From an uncultured Litoreibacter sp. (GTDB lineage Bacteria > Pseudomonadota > Alphaproteobacteria > Rhodobacterales > Rhodobacteraceae), in NCBI GenBank assembly GCA_947494645.1, contig CANLVO010000002.1:1-64000 (forward strand): a stretch of DNA of 64,000 nt. Reading direction: 5' to 3'. Shown piece by piece: positions 51,265 to 60,122 of this stretch. The notes beneath the pieces were generated by a model. It saw nothing but the letters and a program-made list of their open reading frames with translations, was not told where the DNA came from and ran no database searches. A program made the position numbers and the translations under genes. The first letter of the stretch is position 1. The number at the start of each line of letters is the position of its first letter.

Positions 51265-52269
51265 CTACCGCGCGAACGACTTTCGATAGTTTGCTGGTGT
51301 CTCGTTCGTCCAGCGTTTGAACGCCCGATTGAATGCGCTTTGTTCCGAGAACCCAGTCAGAAATGCGATCTCGGACAAAGGGCAGTTCGCTTCGCGCAGC
51401 ATGCTGAGTGCGATGTCACGGCGCGTTTCTTCGGCAATCGTCTGAAAGCTGGCACCGTGATCTGCAAGTCGACGGTGGAACGATCGCACGCTGAATCCCA
51501 ACTCGCGAGCCACGTCGGCCATCTTGGGTAACCCTTCACTCAAGACGCGGGCAATCTCTTCCTTTGTGACACGCACCAGTGACGGTTCGGTGTTGAGTCG
51601 CTTCATTTCGGCATCGAGGTGCTTTGTCAGAAATTCGGAGAGGGCCAGATCGCCGAGCTTGTTTTCTGTTTCTAGGCCGGCTTGAGAAAACAGAATTCCA
51701 TTCGCCTCAGCACCAAACTTCACCTCACAACCAAAAAAGTCCTCGAAAAGCTGAGCATCACGTGGCGGTGTATGTCGGAAAGTAACCAATTGCGGTGTAA
51801 CCTTTTCAGCAGCCACTTGGTCAATGGCTTGAAACATGGCGGACAAACCGGCCTCAGGTGAAAATACCAATCCCGGGCCAGACCCGACCAGAACCTCCTG
51901 CCTGAGTAATGTGGCGCTGTCGGCAACATCCAATTGGTAGCTTACGCTGTCGGACAAAAGCGTGTGATAGCGGGCCATGCGCTGGAGTACCCCACCGACA
52001 TTTGGGGCAGCTTTGCACGCCAAAGCGAGTGTTCCCAACTTATCAATATCTATCGATTGCGCGTGCCGGACCGAGACGGCCGCACGGTCTGGGACCCGTT
52101 CGGCAACCAGTCCCAGAATTTCGTAGTGCGCCTCTGCCGTGATCTTTCCATCTTTAACCGAGGTCTGTATCAGCGCCTCTCCACCATATGACAGGCTTCC
52201 TTCCGTGGTCAGCGCAAATCCAGCAGCACCGGCAAAATACTGGGTTACTATGAGCGAAACGGTCGGCAT
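51265..52269 (-). CDS. AraC-family regulator (OruR/VirS type)
   Basis: A 334-residue regulator with an arabinose-binding-like N-terminal domain of about 200 residues and a C-terminal AraC DNA-binding domain (MADVARELGFSVRSFHRRLAD and FLTGFSEQSAFNRAFKRWTN). It lies directly upstream of the two reductases on the same strand, with 106 bp between, so it may control them or be co-transcribed. Inducer unknown. Confidence 0.88.
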   Translation of the reverse strand: MPTVSLIVTQYFAGAAGFALTTEGSLSYGGEALIQTSVKDGKITAEAHYEILGLVAERVPDRAAVSVRHAQSIDIDKLGTLALACKAAPNVGGVLQRMARYHTLLSDSVSYQLDVADSATLLRQEVLVGSGPGLVFSPEAGLSAMFQAIDQVAAEKVTPQLVTFRHTPPRDAQLFEDFFGCEVKFGAEANGILFSQAGLETENKLGDLALSEFLTKHLDAEMKRLNTEPSLVRVTKEEIARVLSEGLPKMADVARELGFSVRSFHRRLADHGASFQTIAEETRRDIALSMLREANCPLSEIAFLTGFSEQSAFNRAFKRWTNETPANYRKSFAR

Positions 52270-52464
52270 GGATTCAAACTCTTCGGTGAAGGTGTGATCG
52301 GACTAACGGCAAGTTCAAAATTAACATGCAACCCTTCATTTTGGAAACATGAGCGCGCATCCACTAGTCAGAACATAGCCCGGGCTAGAAGCTAGAACGA
52401 GAATTGCTCAGTTTTGAACACGGCAGAATGGACCGAAGAAGATATTTTCTGTGCTAAAACTAAA

Positions 52465-52489
52465 GTCGGCTTTGTCCCGCATAGCCGAC
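52465..52489 (-). terminator. terminator hairpin downstream of kdsA
   Basis: On the minus strand GTCGGCT and AGCCGAC form a 7-bp stem around an 11-nt loop and are followed by TTTAGTTTT. It lies 80 bp past the kdsA stop. On the plus strand it has ATTTTTC behind it, so it could also work the other way. It contains the GTCGGCTTTG core of the repeats at 5872, 9569 and 10958. The 52270-52569 gap has nothing else. Confidence 0.6.
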
Positions 52490-52569
52490 ATTTTTCTTAG
52501 CGTTGGCCCGCCAAGCGTCGGTTCGTTGTCTGAGCCAGGCGATGTCTGGACCCTTACCATCACACCTGG

Positions 52570-53403
52570 TTAGACCCTACAGGGATCCTTTTTGGCCAGC
52601 TTATCAAAGGCCATGAGGCTTTTGACCAAGTCGGGCATTTGATCCAACGGAATCATGTTGGGGCCATCGGATGGGGCATTGTCAGGATCTTCGTGGGTTT
52701 CAATGAAGACGCCTGCGATGCCGAGCGACACGGCGGCGCGGGCCATGACGGGGGCGAATTCGCGTTGCCCGCCTGTGGAGCCACCCTGCCCTCCGGGTTG
52801 TTGTACGGAATGAGTGGCGTCCATGATCACCGGGTAGCCGGTTTTGGCCATGGTAGGCAATGCGCGGAAATCGGCGACCAGCGCGTTGTAGCCGAATGAG
52901 GCACCGCGCTCGGTGAGCATGATCTTCTCGTTTCCGGTGCTTTCCACTTTCGAGATCACGTTGGGCATGTCCCATGGGGCCAAGAACTGGCCTTTCTTGA
53001 TGTTGATCACTGCTCCGGTCTTGCCCGCAGCGACCAGCAGGTCGGTTTGGCGGCACAGGAAGGCGGGGATTTGCATGACGTCGACGGCGTCAGCCACGGC
53101 CTGACATTGGTCGGGGCTGTGTACGTCGGTCAGCACGGGGCATCCAACGGCGTCACGAATTCTAGAGAGGACGGAAAGCCCCTCCTCCAGACCCAAGCCG
53201 CGTTTGCCGGACAGAGACGTTCGATTGGCTTTGTCGTAGCTGGCCTTGAACACATAGCCCGCCCCAGCCTTGGCACAGCTTTCAGCCATTTGTTCCGCTA
53301 TCATCAGCGCGTGGTCGTAGGATTCCAGCTGGCACGGACCCGCGATGATCGTCAGCGGCAGGTCGTTGGAGGCCTGCACGTTACCGAAGGAGACTGTTCT
53401 CAT
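52570..53403 (-). CDS. kdsA: 3-deoxy-8-phosphooctulonate synthase (KDO8P synthase)
   Basis: The 277-residue TIM-barrel enzyme has GPCQLESYDHALMIAE, SYDKANRTSLSGKRGLGLEEG, and TERGASFGYNALVADFRAL, the phosphate and metal regions of KdsA, plus DATHSVQQPGG. It condenses PEP with arabinose 5-phosphate to make Kdo-8-phosphate, needed for lipid A and for the Kdo linker of group-2-type capsules. Five bp downstream of the KpsE-like gene, so it belongs to the capsule operon, perhaps as a dedicated copy. Confidence 0.95.
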   Translation of the reverse strand: MRTVSFGNVQASNDLPLTIIAGPCQLESYDHALMIAEQMAESCAKAGAGYVFKASYDKANRTSLSGKRGLGLEEGLSVLSRIRDAVGCPVLTDVHSPDQCQAVADAVDVMQIPAFLCRQTDLLVAAGKTGAVINIKKGQFLAPWDMPNVISKVESTGNEKIMLTERGASFGYNALVADFRALPTMAKTGYPVIMDATHSVQQPGGQGGSTGGQREFAPVMARAAVSLGIAGVFIETHEDPDNAPSDGPNMIPLDQMPDLVKSLMAFDKLAKKDPCRV

Positions 53404-53408
53404 CTGAT

Positions 53409-55160
53409 TTAGACCTGTTCACGCAGGATGGAGGAAGTCAGCGAAACCATCAGGTAGATGCCTGAGAAGATCAGGAAGGCCAGAATGGTGTTCTCGAACG
53501 CGCGGGGATAGGTCGGCTCGTCGGGGGCGATCGGGTTCACCGCGACCGACAGATAACGGACCTGTCGATTGGCTTCGAGACGGGCTGCCTCAAAAGCGCC
53601 TTCAGCCTGCGCTAGCAAGCCTTGGCGCACCTCCAGATCGGCCTGGGCCACCAACAGCTGGCCGGAGATCCGCGCCAGAGACCCGGAATTCGCGCTGCTC
53701 TCAGTCAGCTGCGAGCGCTTTTCGTCAATCAGCCGCTCAAGCTCTTCCACCTTATTTTGCGCAGCAGACACTTTGGCGTCGTTGGGCCGGGCATTGGCGA
53801 GGAACTGTTGCAACGAGATGCGTTCAGTCAAAAGTTCGCTTTCCAATTGGGTGATCTGACCGAACACAGCCTGCACTTCGCTTTCCGGGCTGAGCACGCC
53901 CAGCTTTTCCTGAATTTCGACGATCTTGTTTTGCGCATCGACCATCTTGCGTTCGGCGTCTTTGCGGCTCTCATCCGCGCCTTCCATCTGATCAGCCCGT
54001 TTGCGTGCGGTCAGTTGATCCACCTGTTGCTCCGCATAGGTGATGAGCTGTTTGGAGAACTCGGCGCTTTCCTCAGGCGTGGCTGCAATGACCTCCATCT
54101 TGATGATGCCTTCGGTCGGGTCGTAACCAATCTTCACGCTTTTCTGGTAGCGTTTATAGGCGTCTTCCTGCGAGGCGTCGGGGTCAAGACGCTGGATCGG
54201 GTCGATGAAATCCTGGCTGAAGTGCTCCCGGAACCCTTCATCGGCATCGAGGCGCAGCATCGCATCGCGTGACTGCAGATAGCCCTGCACCGTGATCGAG
54301 TCCTGGCTGCTGCCAAGCGGCGAGCCGGACAGAAGGCCGGCACCAGCGCCCCCTGCGGGATCAGCAGACTGAATGACAAATTCGGATTTGGTGCCATACA
54401 TCGGCGTGGCGACGCCGTAGTAATAGTACCCCGCCAGCGCGGTGGGCAGCAGCACGAAGAACAACATGCGCACCGCCAGCATCATCGCGCGGCGGCGGCG
54501 GCGGCGGGCGATGTCGCGCTGGATGCTCATCACATCGCGCGCACGTTCCTGGCTATCGAGGACCTCTGTCGAAGGCAGACCGCCCCCGGCGGGCATCTGG
54601 GTCGGCGTGATCTGCATGCCCGGGGCCGTTTGCAAAGCCTGACCAGCAGGCGTGTTGGGCGCCGGCTGACCGGCGCGGGCGTCAGAGACGACCAGCTCCA
54701 GCATATTGGCCCGCTTGAACGGGTCGATCCCCGCCTCGCGCAGCTGGCGCACCGCATCGAAATCCGAGGTGGGCGACATGCCCTGCTTTTGCGCAACCCT
54801 GCGGGCCATGCGCAGCTGGCGACCTGTGAGCCCTTCACGGCGGATCGCATCAATCGTATTGCTGGCGGTCCCGTCACCCGGTTGCGCTGGCGGCTCGGCT
54901 TTCGCGGCTCCTTTTGCGGCTTTTGCCTTCGACGTTGTTGGCGCGGCCAAAGGTTCAGTCACGTTTTCCTCGTCCTCATACCCTTCGGAGCCAGGAAAGG
55001 CCTGCGCACCGAACCCGTCATCCTTTGGCGGCGCGAACATCTGGCTGTCCGCGGTGTCGGTTTGTTCCGGCATCTCAGCTGACTGCTGGTCTGCCTCCTG
55101 CTGCGTCTCTTGAATGGACCGCCGGATGCGAAACTTTCTAGCTTTGGGTTTCGTACTCAT
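53409..55160 (-). CDS. kpsE: capsule polysaccharide export inner-membrane protein (KpsE/BexC/CtrB family)
   Basis: 583 residues. Two membrane segments (about 226-248 and near the C-terminus) bracket a periplasmic PCP-3-type domain with long coiled coils (LTERISLQQFLANARPNDAK and similar). KpsE-type proteins link the KpsMT transporter to the outer-membrane channel. The N-terminal 220 residues are an extra cytoplasmic extension, polar and Ala/Pro rich, with GLTGRQLRMARRVAQKQG repeated-helix character; E. coli KpsE has about 380 residues and lacks it. Overlaps kpsT by 23 nt and is followed by kdsA. Confidence 0.86.
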   Translation of the reverse strand: MSTKPKARKFRIRRSIQETQQEADQQSAEMPEQTDTADSQMFAPPKDDGFGAQAFPGSEGYEDEENVTEPLAAPTTSKAKAAKGAAKAEPPAQPGDGTASNTIDAIRREGLTGRQLRMARRVAQKQGMSPTSDFDAVRQLREAGIDPFKRANMLELVVSDARAGQPAPNTPAGQALQTAPGMQITPTQMPAGGGLPSTEVLDSQERARDVMSIQRDIARRRRRRAMMLAVRMLFFVLLPTALAGYYYYGVATPMYGTKSEFVIQSADPAGGAGAGLLSGSPLGSSQDSITVQGYLQSRDAMLRLDADEGFREHFSQDFIDPIQRLDPDASQEDAYKRYQKSVKIGYDPTEGIIKMEVIAATPEESAEFSKQLITYAEQQVDQLTARKRADQMEGADESRKDAERKMVDAQNKIVEIQEKLGVLSPESEVQAVFGQITQLESELLTERISLQQFLANARPNDAKVSAAQNKVEELERLIDEKRSQLTESSANSGSLARISGQLLVAQADLEVRQGLLAQAEGAFEAARLEANRQVRYLSVAVNPIAPDEPTYPRAFENTILAFLIFSGIYLMVSLTSSILREQV

Positions 55161-55797
55161 AGAGCCTCTTCGCCTCTTCCAACGTGTCGAACATATGCAG
55201 TTTGCCGTTGATCAGCACCCCCGCTGACCGACAGAATTTTTCTAGTGTTTCTGCCTGATGGCTGACCACCACAAGCGTTGCCGTTTGCAGCCGCTCTCGC
55301 AAGATGGCCCCGGCCTTTTGATTGAATTCGACATCTGTCGTAGACGGCATGCCTTCATCAACCAAGTAAATGTCAAATTCCAGCGCCAGCATCAACGCAA
55401 AGGTGAAGCGCGCTTTCATCCCCGACGAATAGGTGCCGACGGGCATGTCGAAATATTCTTTCAAACCGCAAAGATAGCGGCAGAAGGCCTCAATGTAATC
55501 TGGATCGAGCGAGTAGAGCCGTGCGATGTAGCGGCAGTTTTCCGTGGCCGTATGCTTAGGAACAACGCCCCCCATAAAGCCCAGTGGAAAGGAGATACGC
55601 GAGGTTCGCACGATCTCACCCTCATCGGGCTTTTCCAGCCCTGCCATCATGTTGATCACGGTGGTCTTGCCAGTGCCATTTGGGGCCAGGATGCCAACAG
55701 AGTGGCCAAGCTCAACACGGAAGGACGCACGATCAAGGATCACCTTGCGCTGCGTGCCCGTCCAGAAAGACTTGCTAACCTCACGAAACTCAATCAC
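55138..55797 (-). CDS. kpsT: polysaccharide ABC transporter ATP-binding protein (KpsT)
   Basis: A 219-residue ATPase: Walker A ILAPNGTGKTTVI (lysine 44), ABC signature TYSSGMKARFTFAL, Walker B FDIYLVDEGMP, and the switch histidine in VVSHQAETLEKF. Typical of ABC-2 capsule exporters with KpsM. No KpsM gene is in this window, so the permease must lie elsewhere. First gene of the kpsT-kpsE-kdsA run. Confidence 0.92.
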   Translation of the reverse strand: MIEFREVSKSFWTGTQRKVILDRASFRVELGHSVGILAPNGTGKTTVINMMAGLEKPDEGEIVRTSRISFPLGFMGGVVPKHTATENCRYIARLYSLDPDYIEAFCRYLCGLKEYFDMPVGTYSSGMKARFTFALMLALEFDIYLVDEGMPSTTDVEFNQKAGAILRERLQTATLVVVSHQAETLEKFCRSAGVLINGKLHMFDTLEEAKRLYEYETQS

Positions 55798-56148
55798 CTA
55801 AGATACGCCCATCGTTGCATTTGCCTATGTCAGCCCCGGTCTGGTTGCGCCTGCGAAGCGTCGCCGCGGTCTGAGCCCCACTCGAATTCGCATGTGACAC
55901 CCGAACCGAGCGGCACCGCGCCTTATGTCAAAGCAGATTTGCCTTAACTGCGACTTAAGACACGCGCCGCATTCGTTAACATCTCAGCCACCCTACTCCC
56001 CGGCAAAGGGGAAGTCAGCCCCGGTGTTAAGAGACTCGCAACAATTTGCGAATGACGCGCACCGCGTCGGCGGCGGCCAGCCGATAGGATGATATCAACA
56101 TGTTCGGACGATCTGAGTGGAGGAAAGTCGCCGATGACCGCACTACTA
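55798..56148. other. intergenic region upstream of kpsT
   Basis: This 351-bp gap separates the kpsT operon from the RgpF-like gene, both on the minus strand. It shows no convincing reading frame. A short CCCC-GGCAAA-GGGG hairpin lies around 55996-56011 and could terminate the upstream transcript; the kpsT promoter should also be here, but no -35/-10 pair stood out. Confidence 0.4.
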
Positions 56149-57276
56149 CTAGGGCGCCATCTCGAGCGCTTCTGTACGGGCTTCGATAGCAGCCGGGCCG
56201 TCGAGCCGATCAAGAATTGCGAGAGTTGTCGCACGCGCTTTTGGGTCGAGACGGATCGGTGACTTCTTCAGGAATGGGAAGCCTCGCTCAACGATATTGA
56301 AGTAGGCGGAGGCATAACTAACGCCCTGTCGCGCGATTGTTGTCAGGATCAGGTTGACGCATTGGCCTTTCGGCATCGCATCAAGCATGGGTAGAGTCTC
56401 GAGCAAGACTGTCTTCATCCGCTCATCTTCGGGTACAATCAGGTAGCGGGCCGCCTCACGCAGCCGGTCCTCTGGCAGCTCGAACAACGCCTCTTCCAGC
56501 GAAGCCATGTCAAAGGTCGCACCGTGCGTGTAGCCTTTTCGCAAAGCCCATGCCGTGAGGCCTACTTCTCCGCGACGGACGGTTGACTTTTTCTTGTTGG
56601 TTAGTGGGAAGCGCTTCCAAAATCGTCTGAAGTCAGGATCCTTCAAGACCCGCGGTCCGAAGGCCAGTGCAAATGAACAGTAGTGGAATCGCTTGTGGTC
56701 TGTGCGGTAGTCAAAAGACATGGTCTTGAATTGCGCGGGGTCTGGTCTTGGCACACCAAAGTTGGAGGCGGCCGCCGAGAAATCCAAGTCGAGCCGTTCG
56801 ATATCGCCGACCCAGTCTGCTCCGTCAATGATCGGAAACCAGGTGGAATCGTTTAGCAATAGCAGTCTTTTGGGAGCGACCGCCGCGTTGAGCGCGGCAA
56901 GAACCCCGTCGCGATAACCGCCAAAGTCATACCCAAAATTTGGACGCTGAATGAACCGCTCGCAGAGTGGCAGCGCCTGTTCCAAATCAGCGTCAGACAA
57001 CGCAAGGTTGCTCACCAAGATGGTCTTATACTGCTTCTCTGCCAAATATCGCAGACTGCGCAAATGAGAGGGCTTCAGGCCCTGCGACGGGAAAATCAGA
57101 AATACTGCAACCTTCTCGCCGACATCTTGCTCACCGTGTCGCAGCTGAGCTTTGTAGGCCAAAACCCAGTCATAGTAGCGGGCGCCGCCAACATAACTTA
57201 GAAAGTCATTCGGCCACTGTTTGGGCTGTCGCAGCACTCGTAGCAGCTCGCGTTTGATTTTGTAGCCGCTCAGCAC
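56149..57276 (-). CDS. RgpF-family polysaccharide synthesis protein
   Basis: The 375-residue protein has the rhamnan-synthesis-F core: RPNFGYDFGGYRDGVLAA followed by LLLLNDSTWFPI and later FHYCSFALAFGPRVL. RgpF-type proteins are thought to act in assembly of rhamnose-rich surface polysaccharides. No membrane segment is obvious. It lies 3 bp downstream of the large methyltransferase-kinase gene, so the two are an operon. The sugar specificity is unknown. Confidence 0.82.
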   Translation of the reverse strand: MLSGYKIKRELLRVLRQPKQWPNDFLSYVGGARYYDWVLAYKAQLRHGEQDVGEKVAVFLIFPSQGLKPSHLRSLRYLAEKQYKTILVSNLALSDADLEQALPLCERFIQRPNFGYDFGGYRDGVLAALNAAVAPKRLLLLNDSTWFPIIDGADWVGDIERLDLDFSAAASNFGVPRPDPAQFKTMSFDYRTDHKRFHYCSFALAFGPRVLKDPDFRRFWKRFPLTNKKKSTVRRGEVGLTAWALRKGYTHGATFDMASLEEALFELPEDRLREAARYLIVPEDERMKTVLLETLPMLDAMPKGQCVNLILTTIARQGVSYASAYFNIVERGFPFLKKSPIRLDPKARATTLAILDRLDGPAAIEARTEALEMAP

Positions 57277-57279
57277 AGA

Positions 57280-59058
57280 TCACCCCCCTGAGCGTTTGGC
57301 GAGAGATTGAAACGGATGTCGCAGTTTATGGAGTAACCGCTTTGCATTTTTTCGCTTCTTTTCGAACTTGTTAAGCGAACGGTGGCTGATTTGGGTGTGC
57401 AGGAATCTCAGTTGTTTATTGCGGCCCGGCAAGTTTGAGATCTGCGTTTGAAACCAGTGTTCCCGATCGAGATACTCTTCCACCACCTCGCGCGACATTT
57501 CGAAATCCATCCGAGCACAGAGATCAACAATCATGCTGGTGATGTCGGTTGCTTCTTTTGATTTAGCGGCCAATTCAACACTGTTCAGTGCATCGGATAA
57601 GCCGCGGACAATCACATAGCCAAGCTTCAACGGTTCTTGGCTGTGCCATTCCAGATCAACAAATTCCGCGGTTCCGTCCCTGGCGACAATCAAGTTCTTC
57701 GGGATGGCGTCCAAAAAAGAGCCTTCAAGGATTGTGTCTACAGAAACTGACGTGTCTGCAGCATGTCCCGCCTTCACCTTTAATGCGTTCGTCCAGGTCA
57801 CCGCCCAATCCGCAAGGTCCCCTAGCGTCCACTTTTCTTTCAGCAACACGTCCTGAAGCGCTGCACCCCAAAGCATCCCTTGTACGAATGGCTCGTCGTC
57901 CAGAACTTGGATAAGCTTGGCATCTTCGGGCGGCGCTTGATCTGTCAAGGTACGGCGAGTGACTGATAATCTCCCTGACGCCTCCGAAATACTGATTTCC
58001 TTGAGATAGGGTTTCTTTCGATCGCCATTGCCATAATAGACGGCGGTGCTTTGCTCAGGCGCGGCGAATGGCGCATCAGAGGCCGACGACATAGCCAAAA
58101 AAGAATTCGCCATATCTGCGCCCATACCGTTTTTCATCACCGGACCGATCGTCTTCGATAACCTGAAGGTCAGATGGTTCGGCTTTTGACGATCGGACGC
58201 CATAGCGCCTGCAACAAGCGGCGCATAGTGGCCTGCCTGCGGGCCAGACATCGCCTCTTCGAACAGCATGGCTTCCGGAAACTTGTAATCCGGGACAGGG
58301 TACGCAAAGCGCTGCGAAGTCAGTCCTGCCGCGGCGAGGCGTTCGGACAATTCCTGACGCCCAAAGGTGACAACGGAATTGTCCGTATAGTGATCTTCGA
58401 TGCCAGTCATGGGTTTGCCCAGATGGTCTTCGGGGTAGCCTGCGAAATACTTCAGCCCCATCTGGTTTTCGATGGCAACCATAAGAACACCGTCCGGCGC
58501 CAACATCCCAGCAACCTGACGCAGCATTTGATCCACGGGGTCGCTCTCGCTGCCGTCGGCAAAGTAAAGCCGGGCATACTCGAGCACGCCGATAAGTGTG
58601 ATGGTTTGAAATTTGGTCTCTGGTTGAAAATCCTGAAAGTTGGCGTTGATGACGCTGACATTCTCTAGGTCGCGGCAGCGTTCTCCGATTATTGAAGCCC
58701 GGCGGGCGCTGCCCTCGAGCGCGAAAACCTGATGCCCCTGCTCGCCGAGGAACCGCGTCAGCACTCCACAGCCAGCCCCGATTTCGAGGATCGGGCCTTT
58801 CAAGTGCCGTACCACCGGGCGGAATAGGTTACAGCGCTGATGATGCAGATGATAGGTGGAGGGCCAATCTTTCATGGCAGCGGTAAGTTCATCTGACATT
58901 ACGGAGCAGTCGGATGCAGCGCGGATCACTGAGAGCAGATAGTTCTCGTTCTGATCACCATCCGAATAGGTGAACGCGCCGGCTTTGGCCTTCAGTGACC
59001 ACAGGTTAGCGTCCGCCTCGTATTGGAAGTCACGTTCGAGTTGGCTGATACCTGTCAT
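57280..59058 (-). CDS. large methyltransferase with C-terminal kinase-like domain (WbdD-like architecture)
   Basis: With ATG at 59058 the protein has 592 residues. Residues 88-260 are a class I SAM methyltransferase (LEIGAGCGVLTRFLGEQG, then VLMVAIENQMGLKYFAGYPEDH). The C-terminal half contains YLKEISIS (a beta-3-lysine-like site, Lys353) and LDAIPKN with VDLEW: Asp450, Asn455 and Asp468 have the D-x4-N and N-x12-D spacing of protein-kinase catalytic loops. WbdD, which caps ABC-exported O-antigen, combines the same two domains. The upstream alternative start (59184) adds 42 low-complexity residues. Function is inferred; the C-terminal 60 residues are basic. Confidence 0.72.
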   Translation of the reverse strand: MTGISQLERDFQYEADANLWSLKAKAGAFTYSDGDQNENYLLSVIRAASDCSVMSDELTAAMKDWPSTYHLHHQRCNLFRPVVRHLKGPILEIGAGCGVLTRFLGEQGHQVFALEGSARRASIIGERCRDLENVSVINANFQDFQPETKFQTITLIGVLEYARLYFADGSESDPVDQMLRQVAGMLAPDGVLMVAIENQMGLKYFAGYPEDHLGKPMTGIEDHYTDNSVVTFGRQELSERLAAAGLTSQRFAYPVPDYKFPEAMLFEEAMSGPQAGHYAPLVAGAMASDRQKPNHLTFRLSKTIGPVMKNGMGADMANSFLAMSSASDAPFAAPEQSTAVYYGNGDRKKPYLKEISISEASGRLSVTRRTLTDQAPPEDAKLIQVLDDEPFVQGMLWGAALQDVLLKEKWTLGDLADWAVTWTNALKVKAGHAADTSVSVDTILEGSFLDAIPKNLIVARDGTAEFVDLEWHSQEPLKLGYVIVRGLSDALNSVELAAKSKEATDITSMIVDLCARMDFEMSREVVEEYLDREHWFQTQISNLPGRNKQLRFLHTQISHRSLNKFEKKRKNAKRLLHKLRHPFQSLAKRSGG

Positions 59059-59289
59059 TTGCACAGAGCTGCTCGATTTTGCCACCTGTCGGTCCACCCT
59101 TCTTTTCTTTGCGTCTACACCACCACCCCGCTGCTTCGCAACCACACCAAGCCACGCGCTGCCTGCCCAAACTGACGCTTGCATCGGCGGGGGCAGGCAG
59201 CATATTTAAGGTGAACTGGTTGGCGGGCCTATACCGTATCGCCAATGCAGGACCTGAACATTCCCGCCGGAAGAAGGAATGCGTATAGC

Positions 59290-60120
59290 ATGTCGAACTC
59301 TTATTTTCCGATGGGAACTAAACACTCACGTCGGTTTGAAAACTCGCTCCGCAAACGTTGCGCAGATTTGCCGCCGCGCAGGATACAACAGATTTACACG
59401 GCGTTCACCGCGGTGATGCCGTCGCTGGTCGCCACGCGGTTTCGGCAAGACAGCGATGCCGTCATTGTGAAACAGCTTGGCCAGCAGATCACCTTTCCGA
59501 CGCCTCTTCCGATGATCAAATACTCGCATGTATCCTTCGGCTACAAAGAGCTGCTCAAGCGCAAATATTCCCTGCCTGGGTTTGTGGAGGTCGAACAGGG
59601 TGACGTAGTGGTTGATTGTGGAGCGTTCGTGGGTGGCTTCAGTTTGAGCGCCTGCGAGCTCGCCTCTGCCGTACATATGTTTGAGCCGAGCGAACAGAAC
59701 GCTCAGGCTGTTCGGCGCAATTTCGTCGGAATGAGCAATGTCCATTTAAACGAATGCGGGCTATTTGACGCGGACAAGGAGGTAACCATCAACCTGTCCT
59801 CCTCAGCGGTAGAGCATTCGCTGCTGGACCCGGATGACGGAACACTGGTGTCCTCACAGACCATCATGGTACGGCGGCTCGACAGCTACTTCGCTGAACT
59901 GGGAACCCGGCCCGATTTCGTGAAAATCGAGGCTGAAGGCGTGGAAATCGAGGTGTTTGACGGGCTAGGAGACCTGAGACCTTCAAAGATAGCCGTAGAT
60001 GTCAGCCCGGAACGAAATGCGGAAAGCCCTGCCGAAATTTTGCAGCAAAAACTGGATTTGTTCGGCTATGAGCATAAGAGGCGGCAAAATATGCTGTTTG
60101 CCCGCCTCAAATCTTCTTAA
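59290..60120 (+). CDS. FkbM-family methyltransferase
   Basis: The 276-residue protein has the FkbM core: VDCGAFVGGFSLSACELA (SAM site), MFEPSEQNAQAVRRN, and FVKIEAEGVEIEVFDGL. FkbM methyltransferases O-methylate sugars or other small molecules and occur often in polysaccharide loci. AAGGA lies 11 nt before the ATG at 59290; an ATG at 59245 is possible. Divergent from the large methyltransferase and 2 bp upstream of the glycosyltransferase. Confidence 0.85.
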   Translation: MSNSYFPMGTKHSRRFENSLRKRCADLPPRRIQQIYTAFTAVMPSLVATRFRQDSDAVIVKQLGQQITFPTPLPMIKYSHVSFGYKELLKRKYSLPGFVEVEQGDVVVDCGAFVGGFSLSACELASAVHMFEPSEQNAQAVRRNFVGMSNVHLNECGLFDADKEVTINLSSSAVEHSLLDPDDGTLVSSQTIMVRRLDSYFAELGTRPDFVKIEAEGVEIEVFDGLGDLRPSKIAVDVSPERNAESPAEILQQKLDLFGYEHKRRQNMLFARLKSS

Positions 60121-60122
60121 CG

